The notes under the pieces were generated by a model that searched no databases, was not told the origin of the DNA, and saw only the letters and a list, made by a program, of their open reading frames with translations. A stretch of 64,000 nucleotides of DNA from Pandoraea pneumonica (GTDB lineage: Bacteria; Pseudomonadota; Gammaproteobacteria; Burkholderiales; Burkholderiaceae): positions 1,426,001-1,490,000 of the forward strand of contig NZ_CABPSK010000001.1 of the NCBI RefSeq assembly GCF_902459645.1. Direction: 5' to 3'. This document shows positions 33,731 through 43,069 of this stretch, piece after piece. Positions within the stretch are counted from its first letter, which is position 1; every line of letters begins with the position of its first letter. Both the position numbers and the translations under genes were made by a program.

Positions 33731-33919
33731 ATGCCCACGTTCCACTTCAATCTTTACGACCTGACGCTGTTCCTGCCCATGGCGGTCGCCGGTGCCCTGC
33801 TGGTCGGCGGCATCCCCGTCACTACCCGGGCCACACGGTATGGCCTGCGCGCGGTCGGTGCCGTCGTCGGGGCACTCGTCGGATTGCTTGTCGTGCAGGC
33901 ACTGCCGGTACTCGTGTAG
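33731..33919 (+). CDS. Small two-helix membrane protein, paralog of 18337 gene
   Basis: A 62-residue protein with two hydrophobic helices (LFLPMAVAGALLVGGIP and GLRAVGAVVGALVGLLVVQ) joined by a basic turn (TTRATRY). GAGGAG precedes ATG 33731. It aligns with the 18337 protein through AVxGAxxVGxxP, the basic loop and VVGAxxxxL. Function unknown. Confidence 0.65.
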   Translation: MPTFHFNLYDLTLFLPMAVAGALLVGGIPVTTRATRYGLRAVGAVVGALVGLLVVQALPVLV

Positions 33920-34101
33920 CTCACCCAGGCAGCGTGCACAGTCCGACAAGTCCGGTAGCGTTGGCTACCGGGGGTGGTTTCGTCGTTCACGATTTTCGAT
34001 AGTGCATCGGGGCGTGTGACCGTTGCGGTCATCGCTTTGTCATTCCCGGCGACTACGCTGTGTTTGGCAACTCCGGTTGCGCTGTCACCCCTCTCTGTTG
34101 C
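33920..34101. other. Gene-free stretch before the terminator at 34102
   Basis: Holds an 8-bp hairpin CCGGTAGC-GTTG-GCTACCGG (33952-33971) without a T tract. Nothing else is recognised. Confidence 0.4.
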
Positions 34102-34130
34102 GCCGCCGACCCGCTCGGCGGCTTTTTTTT
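34102..34130 (+). terminator. Intrinsic terminator upstream of 34212 gene
   Basis: GCCGCCGA / TCGGCGGC around CCCGC, followed by eight T residues. It lies about 180 bp after the small membrane gene. Confidence 0.88.
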
Positions 34131-34211
34131 GCCATCGAAAACCCACACGCATCGCCTACAATCACCGGAAGCGTCACGTTCAGTGCGCGCTTTGAAAGAG
34201 GAGGCTTTCGC

Positions 34212-34505
34212 ATGTCCGACGCGTTCTCCCACGCCTTTGCCGTCGTCGTCAATCAGTACCGCTCGCCACGCCAATACACCGTCTCGGTCGAGCGCGCGAG
34301 CGAGATGATCGCGAAGAATATCGGCCTGTTTTCCGACGGTTTCGCGGGCGAAGCCCACCTGATCGTCGGACTGTTCGAGCGCGAGGCCGATGCCTGGGCA
34401 CTCGCCCGCCGCTTGCAACGCACCCGCACGACCATGCAGGCGCTGCTGCAAACGCCCGCGCACGTCACCCCCATCGCCCCGCCTGAGCTCGATCCCAGCA
34501 AGTAA
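34212..34505 (+). CDS. Hypothetical protein
   Basis: A 97-residue protein starting MSDAFSHAFAVVVNQYRSPRQ, with GAGGAGG upstream. The core (SEMIAKNIGLFSDGFAGEAH, FEREADAWALARRLQRTR) looks alpha-helical and soluble. No family recognised. Confidence 0.65.
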   Translation: MSDAFSHAFAVVVNQYRSPRQYTVSVERASEMIAKNIGLFSDGFAGEAHLIVGLFEREADAWALARRLQRTRTTMQALLQTPAHVTPIAPPELDPSK

Positions 34506-34691
34506 TCTTCGCAGCCCTAGCCCCGGCACTCGACGCGCCAAGTCCCCGTTCGCCGTACTGCACCCGCCGCCCCCGCCCCTCACCCGCCCGTCAGGGCGAT
34601 AAATCGCCACCCGGTTTCGCGCTTCGGCGTAGAATTCGGAATTCCAGATATCACGAGAGCGTCGACTTTCTTGTCGACACCGGATTTCCCC

Positions 34692-35426
34692 ATGTCGAAC
34701 GCCCCATCCGCCACGTCGCTTACCGACGCGCAAGGCCCGCTCGCCCCGCTCGCCAGCAGCCCCGTGTTGATCGATCAGGTGTACTCGCGCCTGCGCGATG
34801 CCATTGCCGACCTCACACTGCCGCCGGGCGAACGCATTCGGCAGGCGGAACTGGCGGACTCGCTCGGGGTGTCGCGCCAGCCGGTGAGCCACGCGCTGCA
34901 ACTGCTCAAGCGCGACGGCCTCGTCTGCGATAGCGGTCGGCAAGGGCTGGAAGTCGCCCCCATCGACGCCGCGCATTTGCGCCAGCTTTATCAAGTGCGT
35001 ACGGCACTCGATGGTCTGGCCGCACGGTTGGCCGCAACGCGCATGGCCGACGGCACATTGGGTGAGCACGAATTGCGCCGGTTACGCGACGCCGTCGAGG
35101 CTGGCATGAGCCTCACGCACGGCACGCCGGTGGCGCGGCAAGTCCGGGTGGAAGTGGCGTTTCATACGGCGCTTCACGACGCGTCCGGCAACCCGCTCAT
35201 CGCGCAGACGGTCGCACCGCAATGGCCGCACATCATGCGCGCGATGGCAGCCACGCTCGGCGCGATGCCAATGCAGGAAGTCGTCTGGCATGAGCACGGG
35301 GAAATCGTCGCGCGTATTGCCGCAGGCGATGCGGCGGGGGCCGAAGCGGCCGCCCGTGAACACACCGAAGCCGACGGTGGCAACGCGCGTCGCGAATGGC
35401 TGATCCGACTCGCGGAGCAACACTGA
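34692..35426 (+). CDS. GntR-family regulator, FCD subgroup
   Basis: A 244-residue regulator. The winged helix has VYSRLRDAIADLTLPPGERI and LGVSRQPVSHALQLLKRDGL. The FCD domain includes the ligand-pocket pattern RVEVAFHTALHDASGNPL and the C-terminal EHGEIVARIAAGDA. It ends 2 bp before the AEC-family carrier gene, so it probably controls that carrier. ATG 34692 is preferred over a TTG 21 bp upstream. Confidence 0.88.
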   Translation: MSNAPSATSLTDAQGPLAPLASSPVLIDQVYSRLRDAIADLTLPPGERIRQAELADSLGVSRQPVSHALQLLKRDGLVCDSGRQGLEVAPIDAAHLRQLYQVRTALDGLAARLAATRMADGTLGEHELRRLRDAVEAGMSLTHGTPVARQVRVEVAFHTALHDASGNPLIAQTVAPQWPHIMRAMAATLGAMPMQEVVWHEHGEIVARIAAGDAAGAEAAAREHTEADGGNARREWLIRLAEQH

Positions 35427-35428
35427 CC

Positions 35429-36376
35429 ATGCAAGCCGTTATCTCCGCAGCGCTGCCTGTTTTCGGACTGATCTTTGTTGGTTATCTCTGTGCCCGGCGC
35501 GCATGGTTGGGCCCCTCGGCACTCGACGCCCTGAACCGCTTCGTCGTCTATCTCGCGTTGCCCGCCGTCCTGTTTCAGTCGATGGCACAAATCACGTGGG
35601 CCGAACTGGTCAACCCCGGTTTTCTGGGAGCCTTTGGCGGTGGCATGGCAGCGACGTTTGCCTTGTCGTTCTTGCTCGATCGGGCGGTGCGCGGGCGTCT
35701 CACCGACGCCAGCATCGAAGGCATGGGGGCCGCCTATCCGAACGCTGGGTTCATGGGTTTGCCGCTGTGTCTGGTGGCCTTCGGTCCGGCGAGCGTGCCC
35801 GCGGTCGTGGTGGCCATGTTGCTAACGGCCACGGTGCTGTTCGCAATTTCGATCGCCATCATCGAAACCGATTTGCAGACGACGCCGTCATGGCGACGGA
35901 CATCGGCCTTCGTTGCCCGTGCGTTGATCCGCAACCCACTGGTGGTCTCGCCGTTTGTCGGGATGGCGTTTGCCGCAGCAGGCATCGCCCTGCCCGCCCC
36001 CGTGCTGCATTTCACGACATTGCTCGGCGGCGCCGCGAGCCCATGCGCGTTGGTGGCCATCGGCATGTTCCTCGCCCAAAATTCGGGCGGCGCGCGCGAG
36101 CCGCATGTCGCACGTGCGGTGGGGCGCTTAGTGGGACTCAAGCTGATCTTTCAACCGGCGATCACTGCGTTTCTGGCGTTCCGCGTTTTCGACTTGCCCG
36201 CGATCTGGGCGCACAGCGCGCTGTTGCTCTCGGCCCTACCGATCGGCACCGGCCCGTTCATGCTCGCGCAACTCTACGGGCGCGAAGCCGCCGTGGCCTC
36301 GCGCGCCATTCTGATTTCGACAGTGCTTTCCGTCGTCACGGTGTCGCTGCTGATCGGCTGGTTTAGCGTGCGCTGA
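35429..36376 (+). CDS. AEC-family (auxin efflux carrier-like) transporter
   Basis: A 315-residue membrane protein with about ten helices in two bundles. GYLCARRAWL, NRFVVYLALPAVLF, YPNAGFMGLPL and the second-half NPLVVSPFVG are typical of AEC carriers, which move dicarboxylates such as malonate or malate in bacteria. It is translationally adjacent to the GntR regulator. Substrate unknown. Confidence 0.88.
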   Translation: MQAVISAALPVFGLIFVGYLCARRAWLGPSALDALNRFVVYLALPAVLFQSMAQITWAELVNPGFLGAFGGGMAATFALSFLLDRAVRGRLTDASIEGMGAAYPNAGFMGLPLCLVAFGPASVPAVVVAMLLTATVLFAISIAIIETDLQTTPSWRRTSAFVARALIRNPLVVSPFVGMAFAAAGIALPAPVLHFTTLLGGAASPCALVAIGMFLAQNSGGAREPHVARAVGRLVGLKLIFQPAITAFLAFRVFDLPAIWAHSALLLSALPIGTGPFMLAQLYGREAAVASRAILISTVLSVVTVSLLIGWFSVR

Positions 36377-36392
36377 GTTATTCCACCCGCAA

Positions 36393-37382
36393 TTACTCCA
36401 CCCGCAACCCATGCCGCAAGCGCCCTGCGCGCTTGTAGGCTTTCACCACCGTGCTGACGTCGCACGACAGCACGCCCTCCAGCGCGCCGATGCGCTCGGT
36501 CGATACCATCCACAAGTCTTGGATGTCGCGGCACAGCACGTGCCAAAACAACTGCGAGTGGCCACTGGTGCCGAACAAGCACCGCGTGTGCCGATCCTGC
36601 GCCAATTCCATCGCGATGCTCTCGGCTTGGCCGGGGCGAGTCTGCACCGACAGAATGGCTTCGACGCCGTAGCCAACGAGCGAAGGTTCGAGCTCGACGC
36701 GAAAGGTCAGCACATGGCGTTCCACCAACCCGCTAATCAGCCGCTGCACCTTGGGCTCGCTCACGCCGCAGGCTTCCGCCAGCACGCCCAAGCTGGCCCG
36801 GCCATCGGAGGCCAGCACCGCCAGCAATCGCGCCTCGTCGGCACCCAGCACATACCGGCCGTCGCCCGGCGACACCGGCTCGGCCGGCACCGTGCCGTCG
36901 ATGCGCCAGCGGCTCGCGCGCCGGAACGAACGCAACACGATGCGCGACTCCACCTGCCGCAGCCCCGGCACCTGCGGTAGCACCCGCACCACCAGATCCG
37001 ACAACTGATCCTGCGTCTGCGCGTTGATCTCGGCGAACAAGCCCGACGCGCCCGTCGTCGCCAACACCACCTGCGTCTGCGGTAGCGCCGCCAAATGACT
37101 GGCGACCTGCTGTTCTTTACCGTTTTCCACCTGCAACCACGCGTGCAGCACAGGGCCGCTGCCAGCCGCCACGGGGTCCAGTTCGCCAATCACTTTGGCG
37201 TAGCCGCCTTCCATCAGTCGCTGCAACCGGCGCGACAGCGTGCGCTCCGGTACGTCGCAGGCCGAACTCAGATCGCGCCACGTTCCGCGCGGGTTGACCT
37301 GTAACGCCGCGAGACACGCCAGATCGGCGGCATCGATCTCGACATTCCCTTCTTCTGACAAAGACTCCACACAATTGTCCAT
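36393..37382 (-). CDS. Fused double Lrp/AsnC-type regulator
   Basis: A 329-residue protein holding two complete Lrp modules head to tail. Module 1 (about 15-165) has an HTH (WRDLSSACDVPERTLSRRLQ) and an effector domain; module 2 (about 180-325) has LGVLAEACGVSEPKVQRLIS and the second RAM-like domain. Ordinary Lrp proteins have one module (about 150 residues). ATG 37382 is the only in-frame ATG at the start; a TTG lies 18 bp upstream. It diverges from an MFS transporter and amidase and probably controls them. Confidence 0.88.
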   Translation of the reverse strand: MDNCVESLSEEGNVEIDAADLACLAALQVNPRGTWRDLSSACDVPERTLSRRLQRLMEGGYAKVIGELDPVAAGSGPVLHAWLQVENGKEQQVASHLAALPQTQVVLATTGASGLFAEINAQTQDQLSDLVVRVLPQVPGLRQVESRIVLRSFRRASRWRIDGTVPAEPVSPGDGRYVLGADEARLLAVLASDGRASLGVLAEACGVSEPKVQRLISGLVERHVLTFRVELEPSLVGYGVEAILSVQTRPGQAESIAMELAQDRHTRCLFGTSGHSQLFWHVLCRDIQDLWMVSTERIGALEGVLSCDVSTVVKAYKRAGRLRHGLRVE

Positions 37383-37478
37383 ATTCGATGTAGCATTCAA
37401 CTCAAATGTCGATATTCAACGTATTTTGGCATTAACACGACAAAATTCAACAACCAAACCGAGACAAGGGCTTTTCCC
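37383..37478. promoter_or_regulatory. Divergent control region with repeated ATTCAAC
   Basis: 96 AT-rich bases between the regulator and the MFS gene hold ATTCAAC at 37395, 37414 and 37445, plus ATTCGAT at 37383. Repeated half-sites fit a multimeric Lrp-type regulator. Confidence 0.45.
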
Positions 37479-38771
37479 ATGACCCAAGCAACCTCGATGG
37501 CTCCCCCGGTGCGGGCCGAGGCATCCAATGCACGCAAGATCGCCGCGGGCAGTATCGGCAACGCCGTGGAATGGTTCGACTGGACCATTTACGCGTCCTT
37601 TGCCGTGTTCTTTTCCGGGCAGTTCTTCCCCAAGACCGATGAGACCGCGTCGCTGCTGGCCACCTTCGCCATTTTTGCTGTCGGCTTCTTCATGCGCCCC
37701 ATCGGCGGCTGGGCGCTGGGCATCTTCTCCGATCGTTACGGTCGCAAGGCTGCGCTCGCCGCCACCATTCTAATGATGGCCGGAGGTTCGCTGATCATCG
37801 GCGTCACGCCCACCTACGAAAGCATTGGGCTGGCCGCGCCGGTGCTGCTGGTGATCGCACGACTGATCCAAGGCCTGTCGCTGGGTGGCGAGTATGCCTC
37901 GGCTTCGACCTTCCTTGCCGAGATGGCGCCCAACCATCGCCGCGGCTTCTTCTCCAGTTTCGCTTTCTTCAGTTCGGCCGCCGGTATCCTCATCGCGTCG
38001 GCTATCGGCTGGGCGCTCACCACCTATCTCTCGATCGAGCAGATGAAGGAGTTTGGCTGGCGCATCCCGTTCCTGCTGGGCGCGCTGGGCGGCGTGGCCG
38101 GTATGTGGCTGCGTACGTCCATCCCGGAGACCGAGGCTTCCGCCGAGCAGCTTAAACAGCAGCCGGTCAAACAGCCGCTGCGCACGCTGCTGCGTGAATA
38201 CCCGCGCGAGACGCTGCGCATCATCGGCTTCTCGGTGCTGACGACGTTCGCCTTCTATCTGTTTGTCGCCTATGTGCCGACGTATGCCATCCGCGCGCTG
38301 CACGCCGACTCCCGAGTCGCCTTCGGTGCCAACACCATCGCGATGATCGTGTTCATGCTGCTGCATCCGCTGCTCGGCATGCTCTCCGATCGCATTGGCC
38401 GCAAGCCGCAGCTCATCGTGTTTGCCGCGGGTTATCTGCTGTTCTTCTACCCGGTCATCACGAGCATGCAGCCGACGTTCGCCTCCATTCTGGCGGTGGA
38501 GTTGTTCGGCTTGGTGTTGTACGCGCTTTATACGTCGATCGCGCCCGCGATCATGTCAGAACAGTTTCCGACCCGCGTGCGCGCCGTCGGTATCGGTGCG
38601 CCGTACAACTTCATGGTCGCCCTGCTTGGCGGCACGACGCCGTATCTGCTGACGTGGCTGCAAAGCATCGGCCAAGAGCGCTGGTTCTTCTACTACGTGC
38701 TGGCAGGCGCGGTCATCACGCTGCTCACGTTTATCCGCATGCCGGAAACCAACGGTCGGCCTTTGAAGTAA
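37479..38771 (+). CDS. MFS transporter, metabolite:H+ symporter (MHS) type
   Basis: A 430-residue permease with twelve helices. GNAVEWFDWTIYASFA, FMRPIGGWALGIFSDRYGRK and LGGEYASASTFLAEMAP are signatures of the MHS subfamily (KgtP/ProP/shikimate-like). It lies between the divergent Lrp-type regulator and the amidase gene, suggesting uptake of an amide or its product. Confidence 0.93.
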   Translation: MTQATSMAPPVRAEASNARKIAAGSIGNAVEWFDWTIYASFAVFFSGQFFPKTDETASLLATFAIFAVGFFMRPIGGWALGIFSDRYGRKAALAATILMMAGGSLIIGVTPTYESIGLAAPVLLVIARLIQGLSLGGEYASASTFLAEMAPNHRRGFFSSFAFFSSAAGILIASAIGWALTTYLSIEQMKEFGWRIPFLLGALGGVAGMWLRTSIPETEASAEQLKQQPVKQPLRTLLREYPRETLRIIGFSVLTTFAFYLFVAYVPTYAIRALHADSRVAFGANTIAMIVFMLLHPLLGMLSDRIGRKPQLIVFAAGYLLFFYPVITSMQPTFASILAVELFGLVLYALYTSIAPAIMSEQFPTRVRAVGIGAPYNFMVALLGGTTPYLLTWLQSIGQERWFFYYVLAGAVITLLTFIRMPETNGRPLK

Positions 38772-38840
38772 CGCGCCACTCACGCGCCATCCGCCTTTCC
38801 ACCGCCGCCCTGCTTCGCTCGGGCGGCGGTGTTCGATTTC

Positions 38841-40301
38841 ATGCCAATTGTTATGCGCGAATTCTCCGCTCCCCTTCATTTCCAAAGCGCCCTGTCGATC
38901 GCCAGCCAGATCGCTAGCGGACAGATCAGTTCGCGTCAGGTCACGCAGTATTTCCTCGATCGCATCGCTCGCGCTCAAGCGCTCAATGCCTTTACCGAAG
39001 TCTTCGCCGAGCAGGCGCTGGCGCAGGCCGACGCCGCCGATGCCGCCCTGCGCCCGGGCGGTGCGGGCCCGGCCAGCCCGCTGCACGGTGTACCGGTGGC
39101 GATCAAAGACAGCATCGAAGTTGCTGGCAGCACCGCCTCGGCCGGTTCGCTCAGTCGACTCGCCATCACCAGCGACATCACCGCCACCGCCGTGCAACGG
39201 CTGTGTGCTGCCGGGATGATCGTTCTGGGCAAAACGCACATGACCGAGTTCGCCTTCGGTCTGGCCGGGCAGAACCCCACGCGCGGCACACCATGGAACC
39301 CGTGGGATGCCGCACAGCATCGCGCGCCGGGTGGTTCATCGTCCGGCTGCGGCACTGCCGTCGCCGCTGGTCTCGCGCCCATTGCCATTGGCGGCGACAC
39401 CGGCGGGTCGGTACGCGCGCCCGCCGCGCTCAATCATCTGGTCGGCTTCAAACCCTCCAGCGGCGTGAGCAGCGGTGCAGGCGTGGTGCCGCTCGCACCG
39501 ACACTCGATGTGCTCGGTCCGATCGCGCGCAGCGTGGCCGACGCGCATGCAATCACCGCCATCCTGACCGGACACGACGACGCCGATGCGCTGACACAGC
39601 AAGTCCCCGACGCCATCAGCGAAGGCCTGCGCGACACGCTGCCTGTCCTCGCGCCGCACAACCTGCCTGCGCTGTATGTCCTCGACGCGCACGCATTCCC
39701 CGCCACACTCTCGGGTGGCGCACAACGTGTCTGGGACGATGCACTCACTCGACTCGCGGATGCCGGGTGGACATTGCGGCGCTGGACGCCGTCGGCGGAA
39801 CTGGATATCGGTGAGCTATCCGAAGCGAACTCTGTGATCCTCGGCTACGAAGGTTTTCAACTGCACGGTCATCTGGCCGAGGACGCCGAACAGCCGCTGT
39901 GGGATGTCGTACGGCAGCGCATTCTGGCCGGCGGCCAGATCCCTCGCGCCGCCTACGAAGAGGCCATTGCCCACCGTGCCCAAGTGGCGGCCGCGTTCAC
40001 CGAAGCCATCGGCCGCGAAGGCGTGCTGCTGATGCCCGCCACCGGTCACGGTGCGCTGCCGCTCGATGCAGCCGACAGCGCCCACGTCAGCATTGGCCGC
40101 TTCTGCCGCGCGGGCAACTTTCTGGGCACGCCCGCCATCGCGCTGCCCGCTGGCTTCGACGACAGCGGTATGCCGGTCGGCGTGCAACTGATGGCGCCGC
40201 CACTGGCGGACCGTCAATTGCTCGCTGCCGCTGCGGCGTTGGCGCCCGCGCTACAGGCGCCGGGGCCGGTCAACCCCGATCTGAGTCACTGGGGTTTGTA
40301 G
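38841..40301 (+). CDS. Amidase-signature family enzyme
   Basis: A 486-residue amide hydrolase with the Ser-cisSer-Lys triad: the catalytic Lys in VPVAIKDSIEV, GGSSSGCGTAVAAG, and GGDTGGSVRAPAAL with the nucleophile Ser. It follows the MFS gene by 69 bp. Starts at 38829 (GTG), 38841 (ATG) and 38853 (ATG) are all possible; 38841 is a compromise. Likely substrate is the compound imported by the upstream symporter. Gln-tRNA amidotransferase GatA is less likely, because gatB/C are absent. Confidence 0.88.
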   Translation: MPIVMREFSAPLHFQSALSIASQIASGQISSRQVTQYFLDRIARAQALNAFTEVFAEQALAQADAADAALRPGGAGPASPLHGVPVAIKDSIEVAGSTASAGSLSRLAITSDITATAVQRLCAAGMIVLGKTHMTEFAFGLAGQNPTRGTPWNPWDAAQHRAPGGSSSGCGTAVAAGLAPIAIGGDTGGSVRAPAALNHLVGFKPSSGVSSGAGVVPLAPTLDVLGPIARSVADAHAITAILTGHDDADALTQQVPDAISEGLRDTLPVLAPHNLPALYVLDAHAFPATLSGGAQRVWDDALTRLADAGWTLRRWTPSAELDIGELSEANSVILGYEGFQLHGHLAEDAEQPLWDVVRQRILAGGQIPRAAYEEAIAHRAQVAAAFTEAIGREGVLLMPATGHGALPLDAADSAHVSIGRFCRAGNFLGTPAIALPAGFDDSGMPVGVQLMAPPLADRQLLAAAAALAPALQAPGPVNPDLSHWGL

Positions 40302-40308
40302 AAGGGAT

Positions 40309-41472
40309 TTAGCGCAGACTCGCGGGCGACGCCACCATCACGCGGTCGCGGCCAGCACGTTTGGCCGCGTAAAGCGCGGCGTCGGCCGCGCCGAGCAAGC
40401 GCATCGGCAACGCTTCCGGGTCGGCGCTGTCGCGCGGGTCGATGCTGGCGAGCCCGATGGAAATCGTCAGCGGCACCAGCACCCCATCGTCGTCGGGCAC
40501 TTCGAGGCGCGACACCGCACGCCGCACCCGCTCCGCAACCGTCCCCGCCCAGTTCTGTTCCGTCTGCACAAGGAGTGCAGCGAACTCTTCGCCGCCGTAT
40601 CTCGCCAGGGTGTCGGTCACACGCAATTGCGCCCGCATGCAGGCGCTCGCCGCGCGCAATGCACGATCGCCAGTGGCATGGCCATGACTATCGTTCACAC
40701 GCTTGAAGTGATCGATGTCGATCAACAGACACGCGAGCGGTGCGCCGTAGCGCACGCCACGCACCACCTCTTCGCGCAAGCGCTGATCGAAATAGCGGCG
40801 ATTCGACAACCCCGTCAGCGGATCTGTCAGGCCAATGCGCTTGAGCCGTTCGCGATTCCACATATTCTCGAGACACACGGCGACCACGGCACCGAAACGT
40901 TCGAGAAAATCGGTCGCCATCTCGGGCGCGAAACGTTTCGCGTCGCGGCTGCCGAGGGCAATCACACCGATATAGCGGCCATTGCGTGAGAGTGGGATGA
41001 CCACGGCACTGGCTGGTGCGCGGGCACCGAAGAGCGGCGCGTGACGCTCGCGCGGCGCGCCGATCCAGAGGCGTCCGTCGCCACAGATCGCCGCGAAGGT
41101 ACCGGCATCTGCCGCAATACCCAGCCCGGAATCGAGCGCGCGCAGACCTTCCGCTGTGTCGATGAGATCGCGCAGGGTGTCGTCGATCTCCGCAAGCATC
41201 AGTTGCACGCCCGAGAGGTCGAAGTCGTGACGCAGCCGGTTGAGCACCACCTCCAGAAACTGCCCGAAGTCGGGCGCTCCCATCAACGCCAGCTCGATGT
41301 CCTGAAAACGTTTTAGCGAACGCTCGTTGCGCTGCACGGTCGCCAGCAGCGATTGCAGAGCATCGGGCGTTGGTGCCTGGTTGGTTGCCACTTGTGGTCT
41401 CGAGAGACGCGCGGCACTTCGCGGCCGCGTAGCGTGATTGCCCGGATTTGATTTCGGCATTGTGCCGGGCAT
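40309..41472 (-). CDS. GGDEF-domain protein (probable diguanylate cyclase)
   Basis: A 387-residue protein. The N-terminal half (about 40-200) resembles a DUF484/GAF sensor (FLEVVLNRLRHDFDLSGVQL, SAVVIPLSRNGRYIGVIALG). The C-terminal GGDEF domain has LTDPLTGLSNRRYFDQRL and an intact active site RYGGEEF, so it should make c-di-GMP. There are no membrane helices. Starts at 41460, 41472 and a GTG at 41490 are possible; 41472 has AAAGG upstream. Confidence 0.9.
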   Translation of the reverse strand: MPGTMPKSNPGNHATRPRSAARLSRPQVATNQAPTPDALQSLLATVQRNERSLKRFQDIELALMGAPDFGQFLEVVLNRLRHDFDLSGVQLMLAEIDDTLRDLIDTAEGLRALDSGLGIAADAGTFAAICGDGRLWIGAPRERHAPLFGARAPASAVVIPLSRNGRYIGVIALGSRDAKRFAPEMATDFLERFGAVVAVCLENMWNRERLKRIGLTDPLTGLSNRRYFDQRLREEVVRGVRYGAPLACLLIDIDHFKRVNDSHGHATGDRALRAASACMRAQLRVTDTLARYGGEEFAALLVQTEQNWAGTVAERVRRAVSRLEVPDDDGVLVPLTISIGLASIDPRDSADPEALPMRLLGAADAALYAAKRAGRDRVMVASPASLR

Positions 41473-41739
41473 TGAGGCCTTTAACGGCACTCACCTGTGA
41501 AATTTGAGGGCTTCAGGTATGAATTTTGCCGCCCGCAAATTAAGTCGTGGCGCGGTTTTCGCACGCCCTAGGGAAAGTACCTACCCTACAAGTCGGCCAT
41601 GTGGCAGCGCACAATATTTCTGCGCAACACATCACAACACCCCCTCACGCCAACCTGGACGGCCGACCGGCCATCTCGACAACGCATTTTAGCCGCCCTA
41701 CAATCGCGCCCGCTCGACACAATATCCACGGAGACACTG

Positions 41740-42306
41740 TTGTTCACGTCCTACCTGCGCGCCTCGCGCAAGGCGCTCGCCGCCACCCTCACATTCGCCA
41801 CGCTCGCAATTTCTGTCGTCACGCCCCACGCCGCACAGGCTGCCAGCACCGCGCCCCAGCATCACACGACGAAGGCGGCCAAACCGCACAAGACTCACAC
41901 CTCGACCAAAGCGACAAAACCCACGAAGTCTGCCAAAGCAGGGAAAGCCACTAAGGCAAGCCATGCCAGCGCGTCGAAGGCCGCGTCGCATCGCAACGGC
42001 CACGTCAAAGCACCCGCTAAACAAGTGTCGGCCAAGCCGCATGGCGCGTCTGCGCACAAGTCGGTGAAGACCGCCAGCGCACACCCCGCCAAAGGCCGTG
42101 CATCGCATAGTGCGACCCGGAAGTCGCAAGCCCGTACTGCGACCGCCAGCAACGGCAAACGCACGAAAGTTGCCGCCGCGGGCAAACCCGCCAAGGGCAG
42201 CAAGGGGCCGAAGATCGTCAAAACGCACCACCCGTTGCCACCTAAAACGACGCATCGACAACGCGCCACGATCGCCAGCCACCGCCCTTCGCAAACGCAA
42301 AGCTGA
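41740..42306 (+). CDS. Secreted Lys/Ala/Ser/His-rich H1-like protein
   Basis: A 188-residue protein starting at TTG 41740 with GGAG seven bases upstream. A signal peptide (LRASRKALAATLTFATLAIS to HAAQA-A) is followed by about 155 residues made almost entirely of Lys, Ala, Ser, His and Thr (KPHKTHTSTKATKPTKSAKA and similar), like the tail of histone H1. The predicted mature protein is very basic and disordered and may bind DNA, LPS or other polyanions outside the cell. Many tools would start it elsewhere because no ATG fits. Confidence 0.65.
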   Translation: MFTSYLRASRKALAATLTFATLAISVVTPHAAQAASTAPQHHTTKAAKPHKTHTSTKATKPTKSAKAGKATKASHASASKAASHRNGHVKAPAKQVSAKPHGASAHKSVKTASAHPAKGRASHSATRKSQARTATASNGKRTKVAAAGKPAKGSKGPKIVKTHHPLPPKTTHRQRATIASHRPSQTQS

Positions 42307-42517
42307 CGCGCTATAGTGATCGGGCGGTGACGCCATGAGTTGACGCCACCCTCTCATTTTCGTGAGGTGCACAGGGTGGTGACATGTCCATGACATTCCG
42401 GCGCATCCGGTTAGGCGTTGTGTCGGCGCGACAGCCGAATTATTTCGCTTCGTTTTTTGGCGGCACGCGTCGTTCTTGTTTTGTGACGACTGGCTCTCAT
42501 CGGGCGGGAAGTCTGGC

Positions 42518-43069
42518 ATGAGCGAAGCCCGGATCCTGTGCGCCACGCCGTCGGACGTCGACGCCATTGCCGCGTTGCATGCCCATAGCTGGCGGGCCAC
42601 CTATGGCGAAACGTTACCGGCCGGCCCCCTGCTTGCGCATCTCAAATGCGAGCACGCGTCGCTCTGGCGGGCGCGCCTTTCCGGTGCCGACGACCCTGCG
42701 CTACGCATCTGGAAAGCCTGCGCCGGTGTCGACGACGGCCCGCTCGCGGGCTTCATCTGCGCCTTATCGGGTGCCGATGGCATTCTCATCGATAACCTTC
42801 ACGTGGCCGCGCCGTGGCAAGGCCGGGGCATCGGACAAGCCCTATTCATGCGCGTTCGCGACTGGGCGGGTGCGCTCGATCCGAATGCGCCGCTCTATCT
42901 CTGGGTACTCGCGCAGAACACACGCGCACGCCGGTTTTATGACCGGATGGGCGGGTTACCCGGGCCGGTTCACCCCATCGCTGTCTCTCCGGGTATTGAA
43001 GTTCCGGCATTGCGTTATCTCTGGGCACCGATGTCACGCGAGTCAAGCATCCGAAAGATGGATAGATAG
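42518..43069 (+). CDS. GNAT-family N-acetyltransferase
   Basis: A 183-residue acetyltransferase. IDNLHVAAPWQGRGIGQALF is the acetyl-CoA pyrophosphate loop (Q/RxxGxG/A), and LWVLAQNTRARRFYDRMGGL is motif B. ATG 42518 fits family length. Substrate unknown. Confidence 0.88.
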   Translation: MSEARILCATPSDVDAIAALHAHSWRATYGETLPAGPLLAHLKCEHASLWRARLSGADDPALRIWKACAGVDDGPLAGFICALSGADGILIDNLHVAAPWQGRGIGQALFMRVRDWAGALDPNAPLYLWVLAQNTRARRFYDRMGGLPGPVHPIAVSPGIEVPALRYLWAPMSRESSIRKMDR

